Positions 1-6,984 are shown, numbered from the stretch's first letter. The stretch is 23,958 nt of DNA from Oscillospiraceae bacterium (GCA_017939025.1 JAGBAI010000044.1:1-23958), one strand, 5' to 3'. Numbers and translations are program-made. Notes: a model not told the origin generated them from the letters alone.

Positions 1-160
1 CCGAAGGCGAGACGGATGAGGGATGGCGTGCACTGAAAGTCTGGAATAGGCCTAAAACATAGTGCTGAATCTAACATTTCCGCCCGCATTCCTCATCCGC
101 CCCAGTGTGCGCACTGGGGCACCTTCCCCCCGGGGGAAGGCATGGGCGCTGCCGCGCCAC
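1..160. repeat. Palindromic repeat cluster at window start
   Basis: There is no credible gene in 1-207. The segment holds short palindromes: a 22-bp perfect one at 99-120 (arms GCCCCAGTG, loop TGCG) and a second at 122-140 (CCTTCCCCC against GGGGGAAGG). A GACGGATGAGGGATGG stretch near position 10 is partly repeated in inverse orientation around 85-98 (CATTCCTCATCCGCC), so the cluster is an inverted pair. The GGCGCTGCCGCGCC tail also occurs at about 7109-7123. Open frames crossing this DNA are artefacts of the repeat. Confidence 0.6.
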
Positions 161-207
161 AGCAACAAACTGCATTTGCTGGCAGTTATATATGGCGTAT
201 ACCGGCG

Positions 208-588
208 CTAAAAGAGGTTCCACCAGGTCAGGGCTTGGGCCTCGGCCAGATCGGTGATCTGCTTTGCCAGCCGGGTACAGGCCACCCGGTAGCTCTCTGC
301 CTGACGGGACTGGCGGCAGACATCCAGTACGGCGAAATCCGCGTCGATTTGCTCCACCGGACCATGGTCGGCAAAGCAGGCAAAGATATGGGCCCATTTC
401 GTCCAGCGCCGGTCAGCCCGGCGAAGGAGCAGATGCACATCCTCCCAGTCCCCCAGCAGGGCGGCCTCGGAGGACAGCTCCAGCTCCAGAACGGTCTGTT
501 CGTGGGCCCGTGTCAGAATGCCGGTGGCTGCCAGGGAAAGAACAAGCAGCACCAGCAGCAGGCCAAAGCCCAGCCAGCTTCGTTTCAT
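208..588 (-). CDS. DUF4363-family membrane-anchored protein
   Basis: A 126-residue protein with one N-terminal hydrophobic segment (about residues 6-24), then a helical, Trp-rich, acidic region (residues 30-126) probably exposed outside the membrane. Size, architecture and position directly after a DUF421 gene match the DUF4363 family, whose biochemical role is unknown. Its ATG overlaps the stop of the upstream DUF421 gene by 4 bp, which indicates translational coupling and a two-gene operon on the minus strand. The stop is followed at once by repeat DNA. I recognise the family by pattern and context, not by a catalytic motif. Confidence 0.75.
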   Translation of the reverse strand: MKRSWLGFGLLLVLLVLSLAATGILTRAHEQTVLELELSSEAALLGDWEDVHLLLRRADRRWTKWAHIFACFADHGPVEQIDADFAVLDVCRQSRQAESYRVACTRLAKQITDLAEAQALTWWNLF

Positions 589-1259
589 TTGCGCTCCTTT
601 CCCAGCCAGACCACATGTCCGCCGTCATCCAGAGTCAGCAGCAGGGTATCTTCCGGCTGCGCATCATATTCGTTCAGTGTGCGAAGAAGCCAGGGCAGAT
701 CCTTTCCAGCTTTTTTCAGATTATCCCGGCAGAGCTGCCCATCCTGGATCAGGGTGATGGGCAGCCTTTGCTCCGGTACCGGGATCCCGGCATCCCGGGC
801 AGAAGCAGGGCAATGCTCCGGGTAGGGAAATACGGAAAGGGAGCCGTCCGTTTCCAGAATGGCAAACTGAACGGTACGGATATCCAGAATTTCCTTTTGC
901 CGAAGGTGGCCGGATAATTCATCCAGGGTCACCCGGGTTCGGCGGAGATTATCTTCCAGGATTTTTCCATTGTCAATGAGGATCACCGGCTTGCCGCAGA
1001 AGAGCCTGCGCAGACAGATGCTGCGAAGCAGCAGCCCGGACAGGGTCAGCTCCATGCCCAATACCACCAGAATGGGCACCAGCCCGGAATACAGGGGGAT
1101 GGCGCTGTCCTGCATGGGAATGGAGGCCAGATTTGCTACCAGCATGGTGACCACGAATTCCGAAGCCTCCATCTGCCCGATCTGCCGCTTGCCCATGAGG
1201 CGAACCGCCAAAATCAGCACCAGATATAAAAGGACAGTACGCAAAAAAGACAGGATCAA
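585..1259 (-). CDS. DUF421 (YetF-like) membrane protein
   Basis: A 224-residue protein with hydrophobic segments near residues 3-21, 38-52 and 58-78, followed by a soluble alpha/beta C-terminal domain, the usual layout of the DUF421/YetF family. The stretch after the first helix (VRLMGKRQIGQMEASEFV) is the family's characteristic sequence. The start codon is TTG at 1257-1259, supported by a strong Shine-Dalgarno (AGAGGTGAT, 1263-1271). No ATG is available nearby. It heads an operon with the DUF4363 gene (4-bp overlap). Function is unknown for the family; paralogues are found in spore-forming Firmicutes. A hairpin immediately upstream could occlude the ribosome site. Confidence 0.85.
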   Translation of the reverse strand: MILSFLRTVLLYLVLILAVRLMGKRQIGQMEASEFVVTMLVANLASIPMQDSAIPLYSGLVPILVVLGMELTLSGLLLRSICLRRLFCGKPVILIDNGKILEDNLRRTRVTLDELSGHLRQKEILDIRTVQFAILETDGSLSVFPYPEHCPASARDAGIPVPEQRLPITLIQDGQLCRDNLKKAGKDLPWLLRTLNEYDAQPEDTLLLTLDDGGHVVWLGKERK

Positions 1260-1261
1260 AC

Positions 1262-1300
1262 AATCACCTCTTGCGGCTAGTGTTTCCGCAGGAGGTGATT
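1262..1300. promoter_or_regulatory. Hairpin containing the DUF421 Shine-Dalgarno
   Basis: Arms 1262-1276 and 1286-1300 pair over 15 positions with one mismatch (a G-U wobble on the plus strand, C-A on the minus strand). On the minus strand the 3' arm contains the Shine-Dalgarno AGAGGTGAT, and the 5' arm is its complement (ATCACCTCC, which mimics the 16S anti-SD). If the whole element is transcribed, the start site would be closed. If transcription starts at the predicted promoter, part of the 5' arm is lost. Confidence 0.45.
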
Positions 1301-1327
1301 TTTATGCTTCGGGGAAAGCTGTGTCAA
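1299..1327 (-). promoter_or_regulatory. Predicted sigma-A promoter for DUF421 operon
   Basis: Minus-strand TTGACA (1322-1327), 17-bp spacer, TAAAAA (1299-1304). The -35 lies 2 bp from the -35 of the plus-strand deformylase promoter, so the two operons are divergent from back-to-back promoters. The -10 is weak and runs into the hairpin at 1262-1300. Confidence 0.5.
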
Positions 1328-1329
1328 TC

Positions 1330-1358
1330 TTGCAAAACCCTATGCACAATGCTATACT
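1330..1358 (+). promoter_or_regulatory. Predicted sigma-A promoter for deformylase operon
   Basis: TTGCAA (1330-1335), 17-bp spacer, TATACT (1353-1358). The start codon follows 27 bp later with an AAGGAG site at 1373-1378. Confidence 0.75.
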
Positions 1359-1385
1359 AGGGAAAAAATGATAAGGAGCACAGCT

Positions 1386-1799
1386 ATGGTTTGTGAACTG
1401 ATCCATGATCCGATCTTTTTGGCCCGGAAATCCACCCCGGCGGGGAAGGAGGATCTGCCCATTGCCCAGGATCTGCTGGATACGCTGGAATTTCACCGGG
1501 ATACCTGTGTGGGCATGGCGGCCAATATGATCGGCAGGACGAAGCGGATCATCGTCTTTGACCAGGAGGGAACGCCGGTGGTGATGCTGAACCCGGTGAT
1601 CTTAAAAGCATCCGGGGAATACGAGACGGAAGAAGGCTGCCTGTCGTTGCTGGGCGGGCCCCGGAAAACAAAGCGGTACCGGAAGATCAAGGTGGAATTT
1701 GAGAATTTGCAGCTGCAAAAGCGGATCAAAACCTTTACCGGCTGGACTGCCCAAATTATTCAGCATGAGATCGACCACTGCAACGGAGTGCTGATATGA
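1386..1799 (+). CDS. def: Peptide deformylase, atypical short form
   Basis: A 137-residue member of the polypeptide deformylase family, which removes the N-formyl group from nascent proteins using a bound metal. Motif II (EGCLS, residues 83-87, metal ligand Cys85) and motif III (QHEIDH, residues 126-131, ligands His127 and His131, catalytic Glu128) are intact. Motif I reads GMAANMIG (43-50) where classical enzymes have a glutamine (GxGxAAxQ), so the oxyanion-stabilising Gln is replaced by Met. It is shorter than the usual 150-190 residues. The start at 1386 is chosen because AAGGAG (1373-1378) lies 7 nt upstream and would sit inside the gene if the ATG at 1368 were used. Its stop overlaps the next gene by 4 bp. 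It may be a second, specialised deformylase rather than the housekeeping one. Confidence 0.85.
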   Translation: MVCELIHDPIFLARKSTPAGKEDLPIAQDLLDTLEFHRDTCVGMAANMIGRTKRIIVFDQEGTPVVMLNPVILKASGEYETEEGCLSLLGGPRKTKRYRKIKVEFENLQLQKRIKTFTGWTAQIIQHEIDHCNGVLI

Positions 1800-2338
1800 C
1801 CTTTACGCCCTATACCCTGATCCGTTCTGCCAGGAAAACATTATCCATTCAGATCACCCCTGCCGGGGAAGTGCTGCTGCGCTGCCCCAACCGGATGCCC
1901 AAACGGGAGGCGGAGGCGTTTTTAAACAGCAAGCAAAGCTGGGTGGAAAAGCATCTGTCCCGCTGCAGGCCGCTGCCGCCGCTGACGGAGCCGGAGCTTC
2001 AGTGGCTGACGGACGCGGCGAAGGAGGATCTGATCCCCCGGGTCTGCCGGTTGGCTGCCCAGATAGGTGTCAGCTATGGCCGTGTGACCATCCGCAGTCA
2101 GCATACCCGCTGGGGCAGCTGTTCGGCAAAGGGAAATCTGAATTTCAACTGCCTGCTGATGCTCTGCCCTGAGGAAATCCGGGACTATGTGGTGATCCAT
2201 GAGCTGTGCCACCGGAAGGAGCTGAACCATTCTCCTGCCTTCTGGACAGAGGTGGAAAGAAGCTGCCCCATGTACCGGACGCACCGGCAATGGCTGAAGG
2301 AACACGGCGCAGAGCTGATCGGACGGCTGCCAGCTTAG
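1796..2338 (+). CDS. YgjP-like zinc metallopeptidase (DUF45)
   Basis: A 180-residue protein of the YgjP/DUF45 (SprT-like) metallopeptidase family. The zinc-binding motif HELCH is at residues 135-139, with a likely third ligand at His145 in KELNHSPAFW. The conserved RWGSC block is at 105-109, just before the NLNFN strand. Length is slightly under the common 220-240 residues, with a short N-terminal part. The ATG overlaps the deformylase stop (ATGA at 1796-1799), so the two are co-translated. Substrates of this family are not well defined. The TAG stop is followed within 1 bp by repeat DNA. Confidence 0.85.
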   Translation: MTFTPYTLIRSARKTLSIQITPAGEVLLRCPNRMPKREAEAFLNSKQSWVEKHLSRCRPLPPLTEPELQWLTDAAKEDLIPRVCRLAAQIGVSYGRVTIRSQHTRWGSCSAKGNLNFNCLLMLCPEEIRDYVVIHELCHRKELNHSPAFWTEVERSCPMYRTHRQWLKEHGAELIGRLPA

Positions 2339-2465
2339 GCCGGGGGGAGTCCGTATAATAGAAACCCTGCAAAAATGCAGTCTGGTAAACTCCCCCAGTC
2401 ACCGGCTGCCGCCGGTGCCAGCCCCTTCATAAATGCGGGGGCCGAGGCGGCTGCGCCGCTTAGAT
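2339..2465. repeat. Compound hairpin repeat, second family, copy 1
   Basis: Begins directly after the metallopeptidase stop. It contains an outer stem GGGGGAGT (about 2343-2350) with ACTCCCCC (about 2389-2396), an inner CTGCA/TGCAG hairpin, CACCGG..CCGGTG, and GCCCC-TTCATAAATGC-GGGGGC. The same sequence of modules (AGTCAC-hairpin-GTGCCAGCCCC, then CATAAATGCGGGGGCCGAGG) occurs at 7037-7125 with a different central stem. No gene is visible here. Confidence 0.7.
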
Positions 2466-2504
2466 TGCCAAACTGCAAGTTACCTGTTAAATCTGTTTCT
2501 GCTG

Positions 2505-2533
2505 TGGACATTCCCCTAAGGGTTTGTTACAAT
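2505..2533 (+). promoter_or_regulatory. Predicted promoter for MFS-GDPD operon
   Basis: TGGACA (2505-2510), 17-bp spacer, TACAAT (2528-2533), 33 bp before the MFS start codon. It lies just downstream of the hairpin repeat. Confidence 0.75.
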
Positions 2534-2566
2534 AGAACGGTAAAAGAAAAATATGGAGGCTTTTCT

Positions 2567-3886
2567 ATGAAGCTCAATGTCAAGCGCACGGTTCTGGTGG
2601 GTTTTGCGTTTTTGTCCATCAGCGCCTTCTGGCAAATGTACGACAATCTGGTGCCCAAGATCCTTACCGAGACCTTTGGTGTGGGTGAGAGTATTTCCGG
2701 CATGATCATGGCGGCGGACAATGTGCTGGCCCTGTTCCTGCTGCCCCTGTTCGGCGGCCTGTCGGACAAGTGTACGTCAAAGCTTGGCCGCAGACGGCCC
2801 TTTATTCTCTTTGGCACCCTGGCGGCGGTGGTGCTGATGGTGGCTCTGCCGCTGCTGACGGATTCTTACCATGCGGCGCCTGCTGTGTGGAAGACGGTCT
2901 GCTTTGTCATCACCCTGGGTCTGCTGCTGGTTACCATGGGTACTTACCGGTCACCTGCGGTGGCGCTGATGCCCGATGTGACCCCCAAGCCTCTGCGCAG
3001 TAAGGCCAATGCCATCATCAATCTGATGGGCGCCCTGGGCGGTATCATCTATCTGATCATCACCACCTTCCTGTATAAGACCAGTGCGGATGTTTATGTT
3101 TCTTACCTGCCCCTGTTCCTGATCGTGGGCGGCATTATGCTCGTTGCGCTGGCGATTGTTATGTTCTGCGTCAATGAGCCCAAGCTGGTGGCGGAGCAGA
3201 AGAAATATGAAGATGCCCACCCCGAAGACAACCTGATGCAGGCCACCGAATCCGGTGAGGCGCTGCCCAAGGATGTGAAGAAGAGCCTTTCTTTCCTGCT
3301 GGCCTCCATTGCCCTGTGGTTTATCGGTTATAACGGCGTTACCACCTGGTTCTCCGTTTACGCGGCTGAAAGCTGGAATATGACTCTGGGCCAGGCCAAT
3401 ACCTGCCTGACCATTGCCACTGCCGGTGCGATCGTCACCTATATTCCTTCCGGCAATGTGGCAAGTAAAATTGGACGGCGTAAGGCGATCCGTTTTGGCA
3501 CCCTGCTGCTCAGCGGCTCCTTCGCGGCTGCCTTTGGCTATACCATGATCTCCAATCAGTTCAGCCCCGTTTTGTATGTGCTGTTTATTCTGGTGGGTGT
3601 GGCATGGGCATTTATCAACGTGAACAGCCTTCCCATGGTTGTGGAAATGTGCAAGGGCAGCGAGGTGGGTAAGTTTACCGGACTGTATTATACCTTCTCC
3701 ATGTCTGCACAGATCGCCACACCCATTGTGGCAGGCTGGCTGCTGGAAAATGTCGGCTATATGACCCTGTTCCCCTATGCCGCAGTCTTTGTATTCGGTT
3801 CCTTTATTACCATGGGCATGGTGCGCCATGGCGATAACAAGGTGGAGGCAAAGAAGGGGCTGGAAGCCTTCGACATTGACGATTGA
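2567..3886 (+). CDS. MFS transporter, SLC45/GPH-like
   Basis: A 439-residue polytopic membrane protein with about 12 hydrophobic segments. The loop between helices 2 and 3 (GGLSDKCTSKLGRRRPF, residues 63-79) is the signature of GPH/SLC45-type major facilitator proteins, many of which move sugars or glycosides with H+ or Na+. A second copy of the loop (SKIGRRKAIRFG) follows in the C-terminal half, and a soluble loop lies between the halves (around residues 205-245). The start at 2567 is set by GGAGG at 2555-2559; a longer frame would include the promoter and repeat. The GDPD gene follows 34 bp downstream, which suggests co-transcription and a transported substrate such as a glycerophosphodiester or sugar. 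The substrate cannot be read from sequence. Confidence 0.85.
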   Translation: MKLNVKRTVLVGFAFLSISAFWQMYDNLVPKILTETFGVGESISGMIMAADNVLALFLLPLFGGLSDKCTSKLGRRRPFILFGTLAAVVLMVALPLLTDSYHAAPAVWKTVCFVITLGLLLVTMGTYRSPAVALMPDVTPKPLRSKANAIINLMGALGGIIYLIITTFLYKTSADVYVSYLPLFLIVGGIMLVALAIVMFCVNEPKLVAEQKKYEDAHPEDNLMQATESGEALPKDVKKSLSFLLASIALWFIGYNGVTTWFSVYAAESWNMTLGQANTCLTIATAGAIVTYIPSGNVASKIGRRKAIRFGTLLLSGSFAAAFGYTMISNQFSPVLYVLFILVGVAWAFINVNSLPMVVEMCKGSEVGKFTGLYYTFSMSAQIATPIVAGWLLENVGYMTLFPYAAVFVFGSFITMGMVRHGDNKVEAKKGLEAFDIDD

Positions 3887-3920
3887 TCCACTGGCATGTT
3901 TTCCGAAAGGAGTACCAATT

Positions 3921-4721
3921 ATGTTAGAACTGATTTTGATTCTCATTGCGCTGCTGCTGTTCTGCACCTACTGCCGGAAGGATCATCCGGGCCTGAAAGA
4001 CTTACAGGGCTGGTCCTATGCCCACCGGGGCCTTCATGGAAATGGAATTCCGGAAAATTCCATGGCGGCCTTCAAAGCAGCCCTGGAGCATGGCTACGGT
4101 ATTGAGCTGGATATCCATCTGCTGAAGGACGGCAATCTGGCGGTGATGCACGATTCGCTGCTGAACCGTACTACCGGTGAGGCTGGACGCATTGAGGATC
4201 TGACAACAGAACAACTGAAGGATTACCGCCTCCAGGGCACAGAGGAAACCATCCCGGAATTCATGGATGTGCTGACTCTGTTCGACGGCAAGGCTCCGCT
4301 GATCGTGGAACTGAAGCCGGAAAGCGGTAATCAGGCAGCCCTGGCAGAGGCAGCCTGCAAAATGCTGGAAACCTACAAGGGTGTGTTCTGCCTGGAATCC
4401 TTTGACCCCCGGTGCATCGCCTGGCTGAAGAAAAACCGGCCCGACATTATCCGGGGACAGCTGACGGAGAACTATTTCAGAAGCCGCAACGATCTGCCGG
4501 ATTATCTGCGGTTCCTGCTGACCCACAACCTCACCAGCTTCCTGACCCGTCCGGATTTTTTGGCCTGGCATTTTGACCACCGGAAGGATTCTCCCATCAC
4601 GGAATTGTGCCGCAAGCTGTGGAAGGTTCAGGGCGTGACCTGGACCCTGCGGAGCAAGGCGGATTACGACACCGCCGTGGCGGAAGGCTGGCTGCCGATT
4701 TTTGAGGGCTTTGAGCCATAA
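3921..4721 (+). CDS. Glycerophosphodiester phosphodiesterase
   Basis: A 266-residue GDPD-family enzyme, which hydrolyses glycerophosphodiesters to glycerol-3-phosphate and an alcohol. Catalytic and metal residues are in place: AHRG (His35, Arg36), PENS (Glu45, Asn46), ELDIHLLKDG (Glu62, Asp64) and MHD (His77), followed by VELKPE. Residues 2-16 are strongly hydrophobic and form an N-terminal membrane anchor, so the catalytic domain is probably on the outer face. The start is supported by AAAGGAG at 3906-3912. It follows the MFS gene by 34 bp and probably shares its transcript. The C-terminal half is typical of small bacterial GDPDs. Confidence 0.9.
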   Translation: MLELILILIALLLFCTYCRKDHPGLKDLQGWSYAHRGLHGNGIPENSMAAFKAALEHGYGIELDIHLLKDGNLAVMHDSLLNRTTGEAGRIEDLTTEQLKDYRLQGTEETIPEFMDVLTLFDGKAPLIVELKPESGNQAALAEAACKMLETYKGVFCLESFDPRCIAWLKKNRPDIIRGQLTENYFRSRNDLPDYLRFLLTHNLTSFLTRPDFLAWHFDHRKDSPITELCRKLWKVQGVTWTLRSKADYDTAVAEGWLPIFEGFEP

Positions 4722-4730
4722 TAAAGCAAA

Positions 4731-4756
4731 ACAGGCGGAGCAAATGCTCCGCCTGT
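4731..4756. terminator. Hairpin after GDPD
   Basis: Perfect 12-bp stem ACAGGCGGAGCA/TGCTCCGCCTGT with a minimal loop, 9 bp after the GDPD stop. On the plus strand it is followed only by TGGCGTTCTTC. On the minus strand the hairpin is followed by TTTTGCTTTATT, so it may act in both directions. Confidence 0.55.
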
Positions 4757-4779
4757 TGGCGTTCTTCAAACAATACATA

Positions 4780-4806
4780 CGTAGGGCGGGCATACTATGC
4801 CCGCCC
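4780..4806. repeat. GTAGGG hairpin module, locus A (single)
   Basis: GTAGGG edge followed by a perfect 11-bp stem (GGGCGGGCATA at 4784-4794, TATGCCCGCCC at 4796-4806). It is one member of the dispersed hairpin family described in the findings. The left flank CAAACAATACATA resembles the flank of the copy at 13299. No inverse partner with a GTAGGG edge is seen nearby. Confidence 0.65.
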
Positions 4807-4865
4807 TGCGGCAGCATCTTTCGAACTGACTGACCTGAGCCGTATTGGAAGCCCGTACTGCGGGC

Positions 4866-4994
4866 ATGCAAAAAGCGCGGCTTAGTCAGCCGCGCTTTCT
4901 GCAACAAGAAAAGAGGAGAGGAAAAATGAAAAAGAGGAAGGAATCTTATTTATAAACCGTCCGATTTGTTTCCGGACTGGATGTGATTTACTTT
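4866..4994 (-). ncRNA. Candidate small RNA with pyrimidine-rich linker
   Basis: Inferred from signals only. A minus-strand promoter (TTTACT 5023-5028, 16-bp spacer, TAATAT 5001-5006) precedes a possible transcript. That transcript holds a small hairpin (GTCCG..CGGAC), an unpaired C/U-rich tract with CCTCTCCTC, and a strong 3' hairpin (AAAGCGCGGCT/AGCCGCGCTTT, 4872-4898) running into five T residues. This matches the layout of Firmicute sRNAs that pair with Shine-Dalgarno sequences. No protein-coding frame of useful size is present on either strand. Alternative: the promoter is fortuitous and the 3' hairpin is the distal terminator of rqcH. Confidence 0.35.
4872..4898 (-). terminator. Intrinsic terminator, minus strand
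   Basis: 11-bp stem AAAGCGCGGCT/AGCCGCGCTTT with a 5-nt loop. On the minus strand it ends in TTTTTGC. It would end transcripts coming from rqcH or from the candidate small RNA; on the plus strand the tail is CTTTCTGC. Confidence 0.65.
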
Positions 4995-5000
4995 ATGGCT

Positions 5001-5048
5001 ATATTATAACCGTAAAATATTAAGTAAAAAAGTGTGAAAATATTAAGT
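5001..5048 (-). promoter_or_regulatory. Candidate promoter with 12-bp direct repeats
   Basis: The 12-mer ACTTAATATTTT (minus strand) occurs at 5014-5025 and 5037-5048, exactly 23 bp apart, and one copy covers the -35/spacer of the TTTACT-16-TAATAT promoter. Two helical turns of spacing suggests an activator or repressor site. TT-A-C- hexamers also recur with 11-bp phasing here, loosely like a Pho box; the glycerophosphodiesterase gene is nearby, but that link is speculative. Confidence 0.35.
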
Positions 5049-5134
5049 TCCTATGAAGTTGTTTTAAAAAGTTGTGTATTGAAGGAAAACTTAAAGGTTT
5101 TCGTAACAAAATGTTCACGAAATGTCGGTTTTCT

Positions 5135-6955
5135 TCATTCTTCACCTTTCTTCTCCGCATTCAGCTGGTCCACAACAATTGTCGGATAAGGGTTGGCAAT
5201 GACGGTTTTATAGGTGTGGTAAATGACCATGCCGGGCTTGCCGTTGGGGATCTTTTTCACTTGCTTTACGGGTGTCACATCCACCGGGATATTCTGGCCG
5301 GTGCCGGTTTCGGCATAGTAGGCGGCCAGCTGGGCAGCCTGGGTGATGGTATCGTCGGGCGGAGTGGTGCCGCCGCAGGAGATGATGACATGGGAGCCGT
5401 GAACCTTGGAGGCGTGGCACCAGATGTCATCCTTCCGGGCAAGACGGAAGGTCAGCTCTTCATTCTGCCTGTTATTCCGTCCCACATAGATGGGGTAACC
5501 GTCGGTGGACTCGAAGCGCATGGGCTGCAATTTTGCGGCCTTGACCTTTTTCTTACTGCCGTCAGAGCGGAGATAACCGCCCTCCTGGAGCTCTTTTTTG
5601 ATCTCTTCCAGTTCCGCATCGGTCTGGGCACGGTTCAGCTCTTCCAGAACACTTTTTAAATAGTGAAGTTCATTTTCGCCCAGTTCGATCTGTTTTGTCA
5701 GCTCTTTCTCGGCGTTTTTCAGCTTGGCATAGTCCTTGTAGAACTTGGCGGCATTCTGCTGGGGGGAGAGGATAGGGGAGATGGGAATGTCGATGGTTTT
5801 CATTTCCTCATCATAGAAGTCCTCGCAGGAAATGACCGTCTGACCCTTGATGATTCTATGGATGTTGGCAGTGACAATGTCGCCCAGCTGCCGCAGCCGT
5901 TCCCGGTCGTAGGTGGCTTCCAGCTCTTTTTCCTGAATGGCCAGCTTTCGGGTCAGACGGGTGCAGAGATTCTGGACAGTTTTCCGGACAGCCTGACTCT
6001 TCTGCCGCATGGCATCCTTCCGGTCACGGACGGTGTAGTACATGTCCAGCAGCTGTCCGAAGGATTCAGCCTCCTGATATTCGCCGTACTGCCGGATGGG
6101 ACAGAAGGCGAACTGCTTGGGGGTTCCGTCAGGCAGGGCGTAGTAATAGGGCCTGGGGTGATTCAGATGCTCAGTAAAGAACAGCTCCAGTTTTTCTGCC
6201 AGAATGTCCAGGTTCCGCGGATCGATCCGGGCATCGGTGCTGCCAGCGGCGAACAGGGCGGCTTCCCGGCAGACCAGCGGGGAAAGACCGCCAAAGGTGT
6301 CCATCAGCCGGTCTGCAATCAGATCGGCACCGGGCTGACGAAAAATATCCGCATACCGTAGGGGCCGATGCCCACATCGGCCCTCTCCGATGATCTTCGC
6401 TGTGTCCATAGGGCCGATGTGGGCATCGGCCCCTACGAGAGGATGGCATTTTAAGATTTTATCCGGCTCCTGGTACATCAGGCCCGGCAGGGCGGCCCGT
6501 TTTGCGCTTTCGTCCAGGCCGATACGGCGCAGACAGTCCAGAATCCGGCCCTCCTGGCTGACCAGGTACAGGTTGCAGGTACGGCCCATCAGCTCCGCAA
6601 TAAGCTTTTTCTGAACGGGAAAGCCCATTTCGTCGGTGCAGTCGAAGGTGAAGGTGGCAGCCCGCTCCATAGGGGGCTGGGTTACCTCTGCCAGCTTTGC
6701 ACCCATGAGATGCTTGCGCAGCAGCATGCAGAACATAGGGGGCTCCGCAGGGTTTTCGGGAGAAGCGGTGGTCAGATGCAGCCGGGGAGCGGTGGGATTG
6801 GCGGCAAAGAGCAGCTTGCTGCGGTACTCCTTACTGTGCATCTGGATGATCAGAGTATCCCGGCTGGGCTGGTGGATTTTGTCGATCCGGGCACCGATGC
6901 AGCGCTCCCGGACTTCTTCCAGCACCGCAGATAAGAAAAAGGCATCAAAGGCCAT
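5135..6955 (-). CDS. rqcH: RqcH/NFACT ribosome quality-control protein
   Basis: A 606-residue NFACT protein (Rqc2/FbpA family). In Bacillus, RqcH binds obstructed 50S subunits with peptidyl-tRNA and adds C-terminal alanine tails. Seen here: an NFACT-N domain (about 1-220), a long coiled-coil arm (about 310-455) and a C-terminal NFACT-R domain with DIWCHASKVHGSHVII (510-525). The functional Asp-Arg pair known at 97/98 in Bacillus is Glu97-Arg98 here, with EIMGR-like ELMGR at 121-125. Start 6955 is set by GGAGG (6963-6967); the longer frame reads through repeat DNA. Residues 174-200 are encoded by an 81-bp hairpin repeat (6357-6437) inserted in frame. Length exceeds the roughly 570 residues usual for the family by about that amount. 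Confidence 0.92.
   Translation of the reverse strand: MAFDAFFLSAVLEEVRERCIGARIDKIHQPSRDTLIIQMHSKEYRSKLLFAANPTAPRLHLTTASPENPAEPPMFCMLLRKHLMGAKLAEVTQPPMERAATFTFDCTDEMGFPVQKKLIAELMGRTCNLYLVSQEGRILDCLRRIGLDESAKRAALPGLMYQEPDKILKCHPLVGADAHIGPMDTAKIIGEGRCGHRPLRYADIFRQPGADLIADRLMDTFGGLSPLVCREAALFAAGSTDARIDPRNLDILAEKLELFFTEHLNHPRPYYYALPDGTPKQFAFCPIRQYGEYQEAESFGQLLDMYYTVRDRKDAMRQKSQAVRKTVQNLCTRLTRKLAIQEKELEATYDRERLRQLGDIVTANIHRIIKGQTVISCEDFYDEEMKTIDIPISPILSPQQNAAKFYKDYAKLKNAEKELTKQIELGENELHYLKSVLEELNRAQTDAELEEIKKELQEGGYLRSDGSKKKVKAAKLQPMRFESTDGYPIYVGRNNRQNEELTFRLARKDDIWCHASKVHGSHVIISCGGTTPPDDTITQAAQLAAYYAETGTGQNIPVDVTPVKQVKKIPNGKPGMVIYHTYKTVIANPYPTIVVDQLNAEKKGEE
6357..6437. repeat. GTAGGG hairpin element, locus B1, inside rqcH
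   Basis: 28-bp perfect inverted repeats (6357-6384 and 6410-6437) around a 25-nt centre. Each arm is itself a hairpin: GGGCCGATG, loop CCCA, CATCGGCCC. Total length is 81 bp (27 codons), so the rqcH frame is kept open. The same arms are found at 9445-9520. Confidence 0.9.
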
Positions 6956-6984
6956 GGTAAAACCTCCATTTATTGTATAAGGCG

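Noticed and set aside
2951..3967. Minus-strand open frame of 338 codons opposite the MFS gene
   Set aside because: His/Gln/Gly-rich composition typical of an antisense shadow; the plus-strand frame has a promoter, SD and clear MFS motifs.
4926..4955. Plus-strand mini-frame MKKRKESYL with a GAGGAG site
   Set aside because: Nine codons only, purine-rich by composition, no promoter on that strand; better explained as the complement of the pyrimidine tract of the candidate small RNA.
5663..6361. Plus-strand open frame of 232 codons opposite rqcH
   Set aside because: Antisense of a well-supported RqcH; no ribosome site or recognisable domain.
5135..6955. Loss of function of RqcH because Asp97 is Glu
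   Set aside because: Glu is a conservative change, Arg98 and other motifs are kept, and I cannot tell whether Glu is normal in this clade.
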